A stretch of DNA of 64,000 nucleotides from Burkholderia cepacia. GTDB taxonomy: Bacteria; Pseudomonadota; Gammaproteobacteria; Burkholderiales; Burkholderiaceae. Location of the stretch: NCBI RefSeq assembly GCF_029962485.1, contig NZ_CP073637.1, forward strand, positions 1,798,001 to 1,862,000. The letters are read 5' to 3'. This document shows, piece by piece, positions 10,086 through 18,893 of the stretch. Every line of letters begins with the position of its first letter. Positions within the stretch are counted from its first letter, which is position 1. The translations under genes and the position numbers were made by a program. The notes under the pieces were generated by a model. The model ran no database searches. It was given only the letters and a program-made list of their open reading frames with translations, and had not been told where the DNA came from.

Positions 10086-12355
10086 ATGAAAAAAGTGGAG
10101 CAGAGAAAGATGGAGTGGGCAACAGGCACGCGTTTGCGTGCGATCGCAGCCGCGGCAAGCGTGGCGTTCGGTACGGCGGCGGCAGGGCACGCATTCGCCC
10201 AGACGGCGCCGGCCGTGAACGCAGGCGCCGCGGCGTCGGCCAGCAGTGCACCGAACGGCGCGGCGGCCAGTACGTCGACCGGCGCGCAGAACGGCACGCT
10301 GCCGGCGATCACCGTCAACGCGGCCTCGGCCGGCGACGGCACGGTCGGGCTTGTCGCGAAGCGCAGCAGGAGCGGCACCAAGACCGACACGCCGCTCAAC
10401 GAGATCCCGCAGACGATCAACGTCGTCACCGCGCAGCAGATCGAGATGACCGGCGCCACCGACGTAAACGCGGCGCTGCGCTACGTGCCGGGCTTCTCGT
10501 CGTACGGTTCGGACAACCGCTCGGACTGGTACGCGGCGTTGCGCGGCTTCACGCCGACCGCCTACGTGAACGGGCTGCAGGTGCCGAACACGATCAACCT
10601 CGCGAGCTGGCGCGTCGATCCGTACATGATCGACAGCATCAGCGTGCTGCGCGGGCCGACCTCGGTGCTGTACGGCGCGGGCGACCCGGGCGCGATCATC
10701 GACGTGCAGACCAAGCTCGCCGACGGCGAGCGCGTGCGCGAAGCCGGAGTGCAGATCGGCAACTACGCGCGCAAGCAGTTCATGATCGACGTGGGCGACA
10801 AGCTCGACCCGGATGGCAAGTACGCGTACCGGTTCGTGGGTGTCGCACGCGACGGCAACGCGCTGACGGGCCCGAACAACGACCAGCGCGTCGCGCTCGC
10901 GCCGTCGTTCCGCTGGCGCCCGGACGCGGATACGTCGCTGACGCTGTCCGCGACGTACCTGCAGGACTGGGGCGACATCTCGTCGAACTTCCTGCCGGCG
11001 GTAGGCACCGTGCTGCCGAACCCGAACGGGCAGATCAACAAGGACGTCTACGAAGGCGACGGAAGCTTCAACTACTACCGCAAGAAGCAGTGGTCGGTCG
11101 GCTACCAGTTCGAGCGGAACCTGACGCCGGCATGGACGTTCCGCCAGAACACCCGCCTGATGCATCTGTCGCTCGACAACGGCTCGGTGTTCGGCAACGG
11201 CTTCGTCGATGGCAGCACGACCGACGTGTCGCGCTGGGCTGGCGTGTTCCAGATGAACTACAGCCGCTTCGACATCGACAACAACCTGGAAGGCCGTTTT
11301 GCAACGGGCCCGCTCCAGCACACGCTGCTGCTCGGCTTCCAGTACAACCGCCAGACCGCGACCGACAGCGAATGGCTCGCCGCCGCGCCGCCGCTGAACA
11401 TCTACAACCCGGTCTATGCGCCGGTCACGCTGTCGGTGTTCTCGAATCCGGACACCACAATCCGGACGAACACCTACACGACGATGAACACGTTCGGCCT
11501 GTACGCGCAGGACCAGATCAAGTGGAACCGCTGGACGCTGACGCTCGGCGGTCGCGAGGACTGGGTCAACATGCGGATGGACGATCGCGCGGCCGGCACG
11601 TCGACGAAGGCGGACGTCACGGCGTTCACCGGCCGCGTCGGCCTCACGTACCAGGGCGATTACGGGCTGTCGCCGTACATCAGCTACGCGACGTCGTTCA
11701 ACCCGCTGATCGGCGTGAACCTGCTCGGCGGCGGGCTGCCGCAGCCGACGCGCGGCAAGCAGATCGAGGCCGGCCTGCGCTGGCAGCCACCCGGCAAGAA
11801 CCTGATGCTGAATGCGGCGATCTACCAGATCAACCAGACCAACGTGCTCACGTCGGCGCTGCCGAGCCAGGACGATACCGGCACGAAGTCGGTCCAGACC
11901 GGCGAAGTGCGTTCGCGCGGGATCGAGCTGAGCGCGACCGGCAAGGTCACGTCGAATCTGTCGGTGATCGCGTCTTATGTCTACCAGGACGTGAAGAACG
12001 TGCAGGCCAACGACGCATCGCTGAACAACTGGCCGGTCGACATTCCGCGTCCGCGCCAGATGGCGTCGCTGTGGACCGACTGGACGTGGCATACGGGGCC
12101 GCTCGCGGGCTTCGGCCTCGGCGGCGGCATTCGCTACCAGAGCGCGTCGGCCGGGGCGGCCGACAACTCGCTGACGGTCTCGAGCGTCACGCTGTTCGAC
12201 GCGGGCCTGCATTACGACACGCGTAACTGGCGCTTCGCCGTGAACGGGACGAACCTGTTCAACCGCCACTACATCAGCGGTTGCCAGTCGTACAACGTCT
12301 GCGTGTTCGGTACCGACCGCACCGTGATCGCGACCGCGAAAAATACAACTGGTGA
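10086..12355 (+). CDS. orbA: Ferric-ornibactin TonB-dependent receptor OrbA, frame disrupted near 3' end
   Basis: Outer-membrane receptor for ferric ornibactin. A signal peptide ends at AHAFAQT (about residue 39). Next come a TonB-box-like LPAITVNA, a plug domain (NEIPQTINVV to roughly residue 215) and a beta-barrel. The reading frame does not end where it should. At 12339-12343 there is a run of five A; with one more A (or two fewer) the protein would end AKYNW-stop at 12353-12355, the aromatic ending expected of TonB-dependent receptors. As written, the frame instead runs on to 12902, through pvdF in the wrong frame. The end given here is the restored one. It may be a sequencing or assembly error, a mutation, or recoding. 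Confidence 0.85.
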
Positions 12356-12441
12356 CGTCGCACGCCGCGGCCTGCCGGCCGGCCTTCGTGGCCGGTGCGG
12401 GCCGGCCGCAGCGCCTTCGTCCTTTATTCCACGACGCATCC

Positions 12442-13281
12442 ATGCCGAAGAAAAATCTCGTCTACATCCAGTCGCTGCGCAACGGCGCGGCCGATCGCGC
12501 CGGCCAGCCGGTTGCTTACCAGGGTGGCACGCGCTACATGAAGGCGCCGCTCGAATTCCTCGTCGAGCGCCTGAACGACTCGCCGCTCGGCGAGCGCTAC
12601 ACGCTGCAGGGCGTGATCGTCGACGACGACGACGGTTCGCCGGCCGACCGCGCGAAGGTCGCCGACTACGGCTTCGCACGCACGCCGGGCCGGCCGTGGA
12701 TCCTGCCGGAAGGCCTGACGGTGCAGGGCCGGCCGGTCGACGAACTGTTCTGCTCGATTCCGTCGACGTACCGGCGGCTGCCGCGCGACGCGCGCGAGCG
12801 CGCTGCGGCCAAGCAGGCGTTCGAGCGTCGTTTGCTCGAGCGCCTGCTCGAACTCGACGCGGACATCGTCGTGCTCGACGGGCTGCTCGTGATCCTCGAT
12901 GAGCTCGTGCGGCCCGGCGCGCGCTTTCACCGGCGCATCGCGAACATCCACCCGGGCATCACGGCCGACGGTTCGCCTTACCAGCGGCGCGGCGCGTGGG
13001 CGACGCTCGACGCGCTGCACGGCGCACGCGGCGAACGGGTCGACTGGGCGAGCGGCACGACGTCGTCCGTCGCGCCCGTGACGATGACGGGCGCATCGTT
13101 TCACTACGTCGACAACGGCATCGATTCCGGCGAGGTGATCAGCGACGTGCTCGACACGCCGATCGCGCCGGACGACACGATTCTCGAACTGCGCTGGAAC
13201 AACTTCCAGCGCAGCCTGTTTCCGGCGCTCGAGCAGGGGCTGCATGTCCTCGCCGACCGCCACGACGCGGGAGCACTGTGA
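12442..13281 (+). CDS. pvdF: N5-hydroxyornithine formyltransferase PvdF
   Basis: Cytoplasmic formyltransferase that formylates N5-hydroxyornithine using formyl-tetrahydrofolate, giving the second iron-binding ornithine of ornibactin. The 279-residue protein has N-terminal KNLVYIQSLRNGAADRAG and a central IANIHPGI, which matches the Asn-Ile-His-Pro-Gly motif of formyltransferases. The ATG at 12442 (MPKKNLVY) was chosen because an earlier in-frame ATG at 12352 would overlap the end of orbA and add a low-complexity tail. There is no strong ribosome site. The stop overlaps the orbL start (TGATG). The orbA frameshift makes an out-of-frame orbA extension run over the first half of this gene. Confidence 0.9.
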   Translation: MPKKNLVYIQSLRNGAADRAGQPVAYQGGTRYMKAPLEFLVERLNDSPLGERYTLQGVIVDDDDGSPADRAKVADYGFARTPGRPWILPEGLTVQGRPVDELFCSIPSTYRRLPRDARERAAAKQAFERRLLERLLELDADIVVLDGLLVILDELVRPGARFHRRIANIHPGITADGSPYQRRGAWATLDALHGARGERVDWASGTTSSVAPVTMTGASFHYVDNGIDSGEVISDVLDTPIAPDDTILELRWNNFQRSLFPALEQGLHVLADRHDAGAL

Positions 13282-14297
13282 TGGAAGACACGCTGACGAA
13301 ACCGGCCGGCGCCGCCGACGCCGTCGAAGGTGAGGTGGCTGCGGCGCTCGACGGCGCCGCGCAGGGGCAGGCCGTGGCGGTCGTCGAGCACACGCTCGAC
13401 GCATGGCGGCACGACGATGCGCCGGACGCGCTGCTCGCGGCGTTCGTCGCGTTGTTCAACACCGACACGCGGTATGACTTCGCGACGATCTCGGTGCCGC
13501 TCGCCGGCGCGGACGCGGCAGCCGTCGAGTCGTACGTCGCGCGCGCGGTGCGCGAGGGCGTGATCGACGGCGCGCAGGTCGCGGGCGACACGCTGCGGCT
13601 CACCGTGTCGCGCACCACCTTCTGGCAGAACCCGCGACCCTGGCTGAAGGCGCCTGCGTCGGGCGGGATGCCGCTGCGCTACGCGATCACGAACGGCCAC
13701 CGGCATCCGGTGCGGCCGCCGTCGCCGGCCGGCGAGATCTATGCGCGCTACATGCCGCAGGTGGGGATGACGTTCAGCCTGCGCACCGTCGACCTCGACG
13801 CGCACGCGGACCTGTTCAGCGGCTGGATGAACCTCGATCGCGTCGCGCACTTCTGGGACCAGCGCGGCACGCGCGACGAGCATGCGGCGTACCTTGCCGA
13901 GCGGCTCGCCGATCCGCACATGCACCCGATGATCGGTTATTTCGACGACACGCCGTTCGGCTATTTCGAGTTCTACTGGGCGAAGGAGGACCGCCTCGCG
14001 CCGTTCTATGACGCGCACGACTACGATCGCGGGCTGCACCTGCTGATCGGCGACTCGCGCTTCCAGAGCGCCGGCAAGCTGCATGCGTGGTGGAGCGGGG
14101 TGCTGCACTACATGTTCGTCGACGAACCGCGCACGCAGCGGCTCGTCGGCGAGCCGCGCGTCGATCACGTGCGGCACATCGCGTACATGCACCGGCTCGG
14201 GTTCTACACGCTGAAGGAGTTCGATTTCCCGCACAAGCGCGCGGCGCTCACCGTGATCGAGCGCGATACGTTCTTTGACACTTTCCGGTTGCCGTGA
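13281..14297 (+). CDS. orbL: Siderophore N-acyltransferase OrbL (GNAT)
   Basis: Second GNAT-type acyltransferase of the operon, 338 residues, paralogous to OrbK. Shared blocks: HPVRPPSPAGEIYARYMP, YDRGLHLLIGDSRF and HYMFVDEPRTQRL, typical of the IucB/RhbD family that acylates hydroxamate siderophores. It has a ~100-residue N-terminal extension (EDTLTKPAGAAD onward) like longer family members. The ATG shares one base with the pvdF stop, so it is translationally coupled. It is the last gene of the operon here; a strong hairpin follows ten bases downstream. By family it probably transfers an acyl group to hydroxyornithine; the substrate split with OrbK is unknown. Confidence 0.87.
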   Translation: MEDTLTKPAGAADAVEGEVAAALDGAAQGQAVAVVEHTLDAWRHDDAPDALLAAFVALFNTDTRYDFATISVPLAGADAAAVESYVARAVREGVIDGAQVAGDTLRLTVSRTTFWQNPRPWLKAPASGGMPLRYAITNGHRHPVRPPSPAGEIYARYMPQVGMTFSLRTVDLDAHADLFSGWMNLDRVAHFWDQRGTRDEHAAYLAERLADPHMHPMIGYFDDTPFGYFEFYWAKEDRLAPFYDAHDYDRGLHLLIGDSRFQSAGKLHAWWSGVLHYMFVDEPRTQRLVGEPRVDHVRHIAYMHRLGFYTLKEFDFPHKRAALTVIERDTFFDTFRLP

Positions 14298-14307
14298 CGA
14301 GGCGGGG

Positions 14308-14332
14308 GCGCAGCGTCGGTGCGACGTTGCGC
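14308..14332 (+). terminator. Hairpin after orbL, possible end of ornibactin operon
   Basis: An 11-bp stem (14308-14318 with 14322-14332, one G-U pair) and a three-base loop follow the orbL stop by ten bases. No T run follows, so it may be a processed or Rho-assisted end rather than a classical terminator. Confidence 0.35.
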
Positions 14333-14490
14333 GCGGTCCGGTGCAGTATCGGCATCGGCCGTTCGGGATATGGACCGCGCGGCCTGCGTCGTGAAGAATG
14401 GATCGCTCTCTTCATCGACGACAGGCTGGCAACATGACAAAAACACCCTTGGCAGCGTGGGGCGCGACGTCCGATTTGCGCCCCTTCAAA

Positions 14491-14518
14491 TTGACATATG
14501 CCAGCATATGTCTAGAAT
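14491..14518 (+). promoter_or_regulatory. vapBC promoter with palindromic operator
   Basis: TTGACA (14491-14496), a 16-base spacer and TAGAAT (14513-14518) form a near-consensus sigma-70 promoter 30 bases before vapB. The spacer holds a perfect inverted repeat, ACATATG-CCAG-CATATGT (14494-14511). VapB antitoxins usually repress their own promoter through such palindromes, so this is the likely VapBC operator. Confidence 0.7.
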
Positions 14519-14547
14519 GGGCGCATCGTACTCCCATGGGGTGGCTC

Positions 14548-14811
14548 ATGCGCACTGTTTCCATTTTCAAGAATGCCCGTAACCAGGCAATCCGCATCCC
14601 GAAGGACATGGAGTTCGAGGGAGTGACGGAACTGGAGATCCGCCGCGAGGGCGACACGCTGCTGCTACGGCCGGTGCGGCCCACGTGGATCTCGTTCGCG
14701 AGCGAACCGCTGGCCGACGCCGACTTCCTCGCCGAACGCCCGGCCGTGATCGAGTCCGGCCGTTTCGACCTTTCCGGTGAGGATGCCGCGCCGACGGGGT
14801 CCAGCCAGTGA
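14548..14811 (+). CDS. vapB: VapB-type antitoxin (AbrB-like fold)
   Basis: An 87-residue antitoxin of a type II toxin-antitoxin pair. The N-terminus TVSIFKNARNQAIRIPKDMEF is the swapped-hairpin AbrB/MazE DNA-binding fold of VapB proteins. The C-terminal part (residues ~45-87, PTWISFASEPLADADFLAERP) should bind and block the toxin. The ATG at 14548 was preferred over upstream in-frame starts, which would lie on or before the promoter; a GGGG precedes it. The stop overlaps the vapC GTG by four bases. Expected regulation is autorepression through the 14494-14511 palindrome, strengthened by the toxin. Confidence 0.85.
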   Translation: MRTVSIFKNARNQAIRIPKDMEFEGVTELEIRREGDTLLLRPVRPTWISFASEPLADADFLAERPAVIESGRFDLSGEDAAPTGSSQ

Positions 14812-15224
14812 CCACGCTCTACATGCTCGATACGAACATCTGTTCGTTCATCATGCGCGAGCGGCCGCCGGTGGTGCTGTCGCGGCTGCAGTCGTGCGTC
14901 AATGCACAGCACCGGATCGTCGTGTCGGCCATCACCTATGCGGAAATGCGATTCGGCGCAGTCGGCAGGAAGGCGTCGCCGAAGCATGCGGAACTCGTGA
15001 TGGCTTTCGTTTCGCGGCTCGATGGCGTGCTGTCGTGGGACACGGCGGCCGTCGACGCCACGGCCGCGATTCGTGCCGATCTCGCCGCGCGCGGCACGCC
15101 GATCGGCGCGAACGATGCGTCGATCGCCGGGCATGCGATCGCGGCCGGTGCGGTGCTCGTCACGAACAACGGCCGGGAGTTCGGCCGGGTGGCCGGGTTG
15201 TCGCTCGAAGACTGGGCGGCCTGA
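14808..15224 (+). CDS. vapC: VapC-type PIN-domain ribonuclease toxin
   Basis: Toxin of the VapBC pair; PIN-domain proteins are Mg-dependent ribonucleases that halt translation by cutting RNA. At 138 residues it is of normal length. Acidic site residues are visible: D8 in MLDTNIC, E in TYAEMRFG near residue 45, and D in ANDASIAGH near 102. The TNNGREF block near 124 is typical of the VapC subfamily. It starts at GTG, overlapping the vapB stop by four bases (GTGA), which ties toxin synthesis to the antitoxin. The RNA target cannot be told from sequence. Confidence 0.87.
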   Translation: MTTLYMLDTNICSFIMRERPPVVLSRLQSCVNAQHRIVVSAITYAEMRFGAVGRKASPKHAELVMAFVSRLDGVLSWDTAAVDATAAIRADLAARGTPIGANDASIAGHAIAAGAVLVTNNGREFGRVAGLSLEDWAA

Positions 15225-15272
15225 GCGCGGCAGTGCGAAAGCGGGATGATGCTGCGGCTCCACCGCGTCGCG

Positions 15273-16178
15273 TCATGCGTGGGGCGCGGGCGGATCGACG
15301 AGAAAGACGTCACGAAATGCGTCGAGATACCGGTTGGCGTCATCGCTGAATTCACCCGGCAACAGCGCGAACGCGCGTGCCATCAGATCCTGGCCGAGCG
15401 CAGCATAGGTCGCTGCGTCGGACAACAGCACGCGGATGGCGTCGCGCGTTTGCGCCGAAGCGATCCGTTTCGCGTCTCGCGCGAGCAGCGCGGCGGCGGC
15501 AAGGCCGGGCTGGAACGCGTGCAGTTCGAGCAGGTCGGGGGCAGCATCCCAGATGCGTTCGCGATTGCCTGCATCGTGAAAATTTCGCAGCAGGAACAGC
15601 AGGTCGTACGCGTCGCTGTTCTGGCGTGCGCGCCGGTCCTTCCAGGCGAGCAGCTTCAGTAGCACGAGCGCCGGCAGGCTGGCCACCGGCACGACGGTGC
15701 GCGCGTCGATCGACACCGGCTGTGCGGTGTCCACCGCTTCCTGGAAGCCGAGCACGTTCAGCACGAATTCGCCGCCTGGCGGCCACGCGATCTCGCCCGG
15801 CGGCGTTTCGAGCGGCCCGAACGGCACGAGATCGAGCTCGGTGCGAAAACCGTGTGTGCCGCTGTCGAACAGCAGTGTCTGCTGCTGTTTCGACGCGCGC
15901 GTGAATTGCCCGGTCGCGACGAGTGCATCGACGAGCTGCGCGTGAAACGGCCAGCTCACCACGCACACCGCAACGTCGACGTCCCGGGTCGCGCGCACCG
16001 GCCGGATGCCGTGGACGTGCCACATCAGGATGTCGCGTGCGGTTGCGCCGGCGACGACGAAGGCCGTGTTGACCCGCGCACAGGCACGGCTGACCGCTTG
16101 CAGCAGCGCGACCGCCGCCGGGTCGAGCGGCCGGCGCGCGTCGACTTCAAGCGGGCGGGTGGGCGAGGTATCGGTCAT
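15273..16178 (-). CDS. AbiEii/AbiGii-like nucleotidyltransferase toxin
   Basis: Predicted toxin of a type IV toxin-antitoxin locus, 301 residues. The nucleotidyltransferase signature is visible in order: VVAGATARDIL, then TRDVDVAVCV (the paired aspartates), then ELDLVPFG (third aspartate). Further on are LLAWKDRRARQNSDAYDLL-type residues seen in AbiEii proteins, with a helical C-terminus. AbiEii proteins are reported to be nucleotidyltransferases whose activity is held off by AbiEi. The ATG at 16178 (MTDTSPTR) overlaps the antitoxin gene by 32 bases, the usual antitoxin-first order. An upstream in-frame start would overlap more. Some members of this fold are not toxins, so the role is inferred from the pair. 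Confidence 0.8.
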   Translation of the reverse strand: MTDTSPTRPLEVDARRPLDPAAVALLQAVSRACARVNTAFVVAGATARDILMWHVHGIRPVRATRDVDVAVCVVSWPFHAQLVDALVATGQFTRASKQQQTLLFDSGTHGFRTELDLVPFGPLETPPGEIAWPPGGEFVLNVLGFQEAVDTAQPVSIDARTVVPVASLPALVLLKLLAWKDRRARQNSDAYDLLFLLRNFHDAGNRERIWDAAPDLLELHAFQPGLAAAALLARDAKRIASAQTRDAIRVLLSDAATYAALGQDLMARAFALLPGEFSDDANRYLDAFRDVFLVDPPAPHA

Positions 16179-17220
16179 GGATCCGTTCGGCGGCGGCAAG
16201 GTTGCGGCTGTCCCCGGACGCGACGAGATCCGCATAGATCAGGAGCGGCGGTACGAGCGGCACGCGCTGCTCGTGCCAATCGAGCGCGGGCGAGTGCGGC
16301 CAGAATGCTTCGACGATTTCGACGTCGCCGTGGTCGTCCGGGCGCAGGCGAGCCTGGAGCAGCAGGCGGTTCGATACCGCGCCGTGCGTATAGACGGTGA
16401 TCGCGGCCGGTTTCAGATCGTGCGTCAGCAGGTCGGCTGCCGGTTCGCCGCCGAGTCGCGCATCGAACGACGCGAAATCGAAATCGCGCCACCAGTCGGG
16501 TGCGAGGCTGGCATACCGACGGCGCGGCAGTTTCGCACGCAGGCGGCTCGGGTACAGCGCAACCCATTCCTGCACGAAGCGCGGCCAGTCGGGTATCAGG
16601 CGCTCGCCATTGCGGCGCTGCGCGACGAGGCCGCGCGCGATCAGGTCGTCCATCGCGAGGTTGACCGTGCCGAGCGCGACGCCCGACGCGGCCGCAATCG
16701 CCCGATACGGCTGCGCGACGAGTCCCGGCTGTGTCGCGACCGCGAACATCACGGCCAGCCCCTTTGGCGTCGTCGCGCGCGATGCCAGCCGGCGTGGTAC
16801 GCGGGCGGGTTTCGGCCGGCCGGCAATCATCACGGTCGCCTCCGGCTGAATCAGGCACGCGTTGCCCGCGGTGTCGAGAAACGGGATGCCCTGATCGATC
16901 AGTCCGGCGGCCAGTTCGGCCGAAAGATAGGGCGCGATCAGCATCAGCGGCCGCTCGCCGTGCATCGCGGTCACGACGCCGCGGCGGTGCAGCGTCGCGA
17001 GTGCGCCCGGCAGCGATTCGACGCGCAGGCTCACGGCGGCCGGCATCTCGAATACGTGCCCTGCAACATCGAAGCGGATCATCGCGTCGGCTTGCCCGGT
17101 GTACGCGGCCGGCACGCGCACGGGCCGCGCTCTGAAGCGCCGGGTCGCGCGTTCGAACGCGGCGCAGGCCTCGTCGAGCACGTGCTGTTCCGACATGGGA
17201 AGGGGGGCATGCTTGGGCAT
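16147..17220 (-). CDS. AbiEi-family antitoxin / autoregulator (type IV)
   Basis: A 357-residue protein of the AbiEi_2-like antitoxin family, first gene of the pair. Seen: a central helix-turn-helix-like stretch (PYRAIAAASGVALGTVNLAMDDLIARGLV, residues ~165-195) and the family blocks MLIAPYLSAELAAGLIDQGIPFLDTAGNACL and VMIAGRPKP. Such proteins bind the promoter of their own operon and counter the nucleotidyltransferase. The ATG at 17220 was chosen because the predicted start site (near 17244) leaves a ~25-base leader; the ribosome site is weak, and ATG 17196 (MSEQHV) is an alternative. Its promoter carries a two-tier palindrome at 17235-17289. Confidence 0.78.
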   Translation of the reverse strand: MPKHAPLPMSEQHVLDEACAAFERATRRFRARPVRVPAAYTGQADAMIRFDVAGHVFEMPAAVSLRVESLPGALATLHRRGVVTAMHGERPLMLIAPYLSAELAAGLIDQGIPFLDTAGNACLIQPEATVMIAGRPKPARVPRRLASRATTPKGLAVMFAVATQPGLVAQPYRAIAAASGVALGTVNLAMDDLIARGLVAQRRNGERLIPDWPRFVQEWVALYPSRLRAKLPRRRYASLAPDWWRDFDFASFDARLGGEPAADLLTHDLKPAAITVYTHGAVSNRLLLQARLRPDDHGDVEIVEAFWPHSPALDWHEQRVPLVPPLLIYADLVASGDSRNLAAAERIHDRYLAHPPA

Positions 17221-17234
17221 TGGAGGTGACTGTA

Positions 17235-17289
17235 TGTTCACTTCCTCATTAGCGTACACAATAAATGTACAAGCGTCAAAAAGTGAACA
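17235..17289 (-). promoter_or_regulatory. Promoter and nested palindromic operator of the AbiE-like pair
   Basis: On the minus strand TTGACG (17279-17274), a 17-base spacer and TACGCT (17256-17251) form a sigma-70 promoter for the AbiE-like genes. Two inverted repeats share one centre at 17262: outer TGTTCACTT (17235-17243) with AAGTGAACA (17281-17289), and inner GTACA (17254-17258) with TGTAC (17266-17270). The outer arms flank the promoter and the inner pair fills the spacer. This suits autorepression by the AbiEi-like protein. Confidence 0.7.
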
Positions 17290-17558
17290 AGAACCCGCAA
17301 CACGTTGATGTATTGGCATTATTCCGGATGCTTGAACGGTCATCGTCGAATCCCGGTGATCAAGTCGATGTGGAGCCCACAGTTTCACGGGCCCGGGCCG
17401 CGTGCGGCAGTCATCCGGATGGCCGGTTTGCTCATATCGTACGCGGCGCCAGATGTGGCAACCGTCAGTTGCTACCGTGACGACTTTCCGTCTGCCCGGT
17501 TGCCGGTGAACCGACTATCCTTGCCTGCACATTCCCCGCAGAAACAGGAGACGACACC
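17290..17558. other. Intergenic stretch, no gene supported
   Basis: Between the AbiE operator and the M20 hydrolase. Short open frames exist, but none has a ribosome site together with protein-like composition. The right end holds the AGGAG (17546-17550) of the next gene. Confidence 0.5.
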
Positions 17559-18722
17559 GTGACGCACAGCGTGATTCCCGCAGGCCTCGCCGACGAAATG
17601 ATCGAGATCCGGCACCGCATCCATGCCCATCCCGAACTCGGCTTCGAGGAATTCGCGACGAGCGACCTCGTCGCAGAGCAACTGCAGTCGTGGGGCTACA
17701 CGGTGCATCGCGGGCTCGGTGGCACGGGCGTCGTCGCGCAATTGAAAGTCGGCACCGGCACGCAGCGCCTCGGCCTGCGCGCCGACATGGACGCGCTGCC
17801 GATCCACGAGGCCACGGGCCTGCCGTACGAAAGCAAGATCGCCGGCAAGATGCACGCGTGCGGTCACGACGGCCACACGGCGATGCTGCTCGCGGCCGCG
17901 AAGCATCTTGCACGCGAGCGACGCTTCTCGGGCACGCTCAACCTGATTTTCCAGCCGGCGGAAGAGGGGCTCGGCGGCGCGAAGAAGATGCTCGACGAAG
18001 GGCTGTTCGAGCTGTTCCCGTGCGATGCGATTTTCGCGATGCACAACATGCCGGGTTTCCCGACCGGCAAATTCGGCTTCCTGCCGGGGTCGTTCATGGC
18101 GTCGTCCGATACCGTCGTCATCGACGTGCAGGGCCGCGGCGGTCACGGCGCGGTGCCGCACAAGGCGATCGATCCGGTCGTCGTGTGCGCGCAGATCGTG
18201 CTGGCGCTGCAGACGATCGTGTCGCGTAACGTGTCGCCGCTCGACATGGCGATCGTCACGGTCGGCGCGATCCATGCGGGCGAGGCGCCGAACGTGATTC
18301 CCGATCGCGCGCAGATGCGCCTGTCGGTGCGCGCGCTGAAACCCGACGTGCGCGACCTGCTGGAGACGCGCATCAAGGAAGTCGTGCATGCGCAGGCTGC
18401 CGTGTACGGCGCGACCGCGACGATCGACTACCAGCGCCGCTACCCGGTGCTCGTCAACGACGCGGAAATGACCGAGTTTGCGCGCGGCATCGCACGTGAG
18501 TGGGTGGGCGAAGCGAACCTGATCGACGGGATGGTGCCGCTCACCGGCAGCGAGGATTTCGCGTTCCTGCTCGAGAAGCGGCCGGGCTGCTACCTGATCA
18601 TCGGCAACGGCGACGGGGAGGGCGGCTGCATGGTGCACAACCCCGGCTACGACTTCAACGATGCAGCGCTGCCCACCGGCGCGTCGTACTGGGTCAAGCT
18701 GACCGAGGCGTTCCTGGTCTGA
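17559..18722 (+). CDS. M20-family amidohydrolase (hippurate hydrolase-like)
   Basis: Zinc- or manganese-dependent amidohydrolase of 387 residues, cytoplasmic, cleaving N-acyl amino acids (hippurate or indoleacetyl-amino-acid type). The metal-site motifs are intact: RADMDALP, HACGHDGHTAML (Cys and His ligands), QPAEEG (catalytic and ligand Glu) and AMHNMPG. The C-terminal TGSEDFAFLLEKRPGCY motif is also present. A dimerisation lid lies between, around residues 185-300. The start is GTG at 17559 with AGGAG eight bases before it. It stands alone between the toxin-antitoxin loci and a lipoprotein gene, so the physiological substrate is not indicated by context. Confidence 0.88.
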   Translation: MTHSVIPAGLADEMIEIRHRIHAHPELGFEEFATSDLVAEQLQSWGYTVHRGLGGTGVVAQLKVGTGTQRLGLRADMDALPIHEATGLPYESKIAGKMHACGHDGHTAMLLAAAKHLARERRFSGTLNLIFQPAEEGLGGAKKMLDEGLFELFPCDAIFAMHNMPGFPTGKFGFLPGSFMASSDTVVIDVQGRGGHGAVPHKAIDPVVVCAQIVLALQTIVSRNVSPLDMAIVTVGAIHAGEAPNVIPDRAQMRLSVRALKPDVRDLLETRIKEVVHAQAAVYGATATIDYQRRYPVLVNDAEMTEFARGIAREWVGEANLIDGMVPLTGSEDFAFLLEKRPGCYLIIGNGDGEGGCMVHNPGYDFNDAALPTGASYWVKLTEAFLV

Positions 18723-18893
18723 AGCGAAGTCGCGGCGGCGTGGCCGCCGCCGTTCGACATCCGCGTGTGCGTCCGCGATACCGGACGCGACAGCACGCGC
18801 GTGAATTTGACGCTCCTTGACATCGGCGCAACAGGTCGCGTGCTACGCTGCGCGCGACGCCGGATCGGCTCGATGAATACAGGTGTGGATGAA

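Noticed and set aside
9828..12443. 871-codon frame antisense to orbA
   Set aside because: The + strand encodes a full TonB-dependent receptor; the antisense product is low-complexity.
10086..12902. A single 938-residue OrbA-plus-tail protein
   Set aside because: The last 182 codons lie over pvdF in the wrong frame and are not receptor-like; a frameshift explains it better.
17305..17562. 85-codon frame upstream of the M20 hydrolase
   Set aside because: No ribosome site, no family, and it overlaps the next gene's start.
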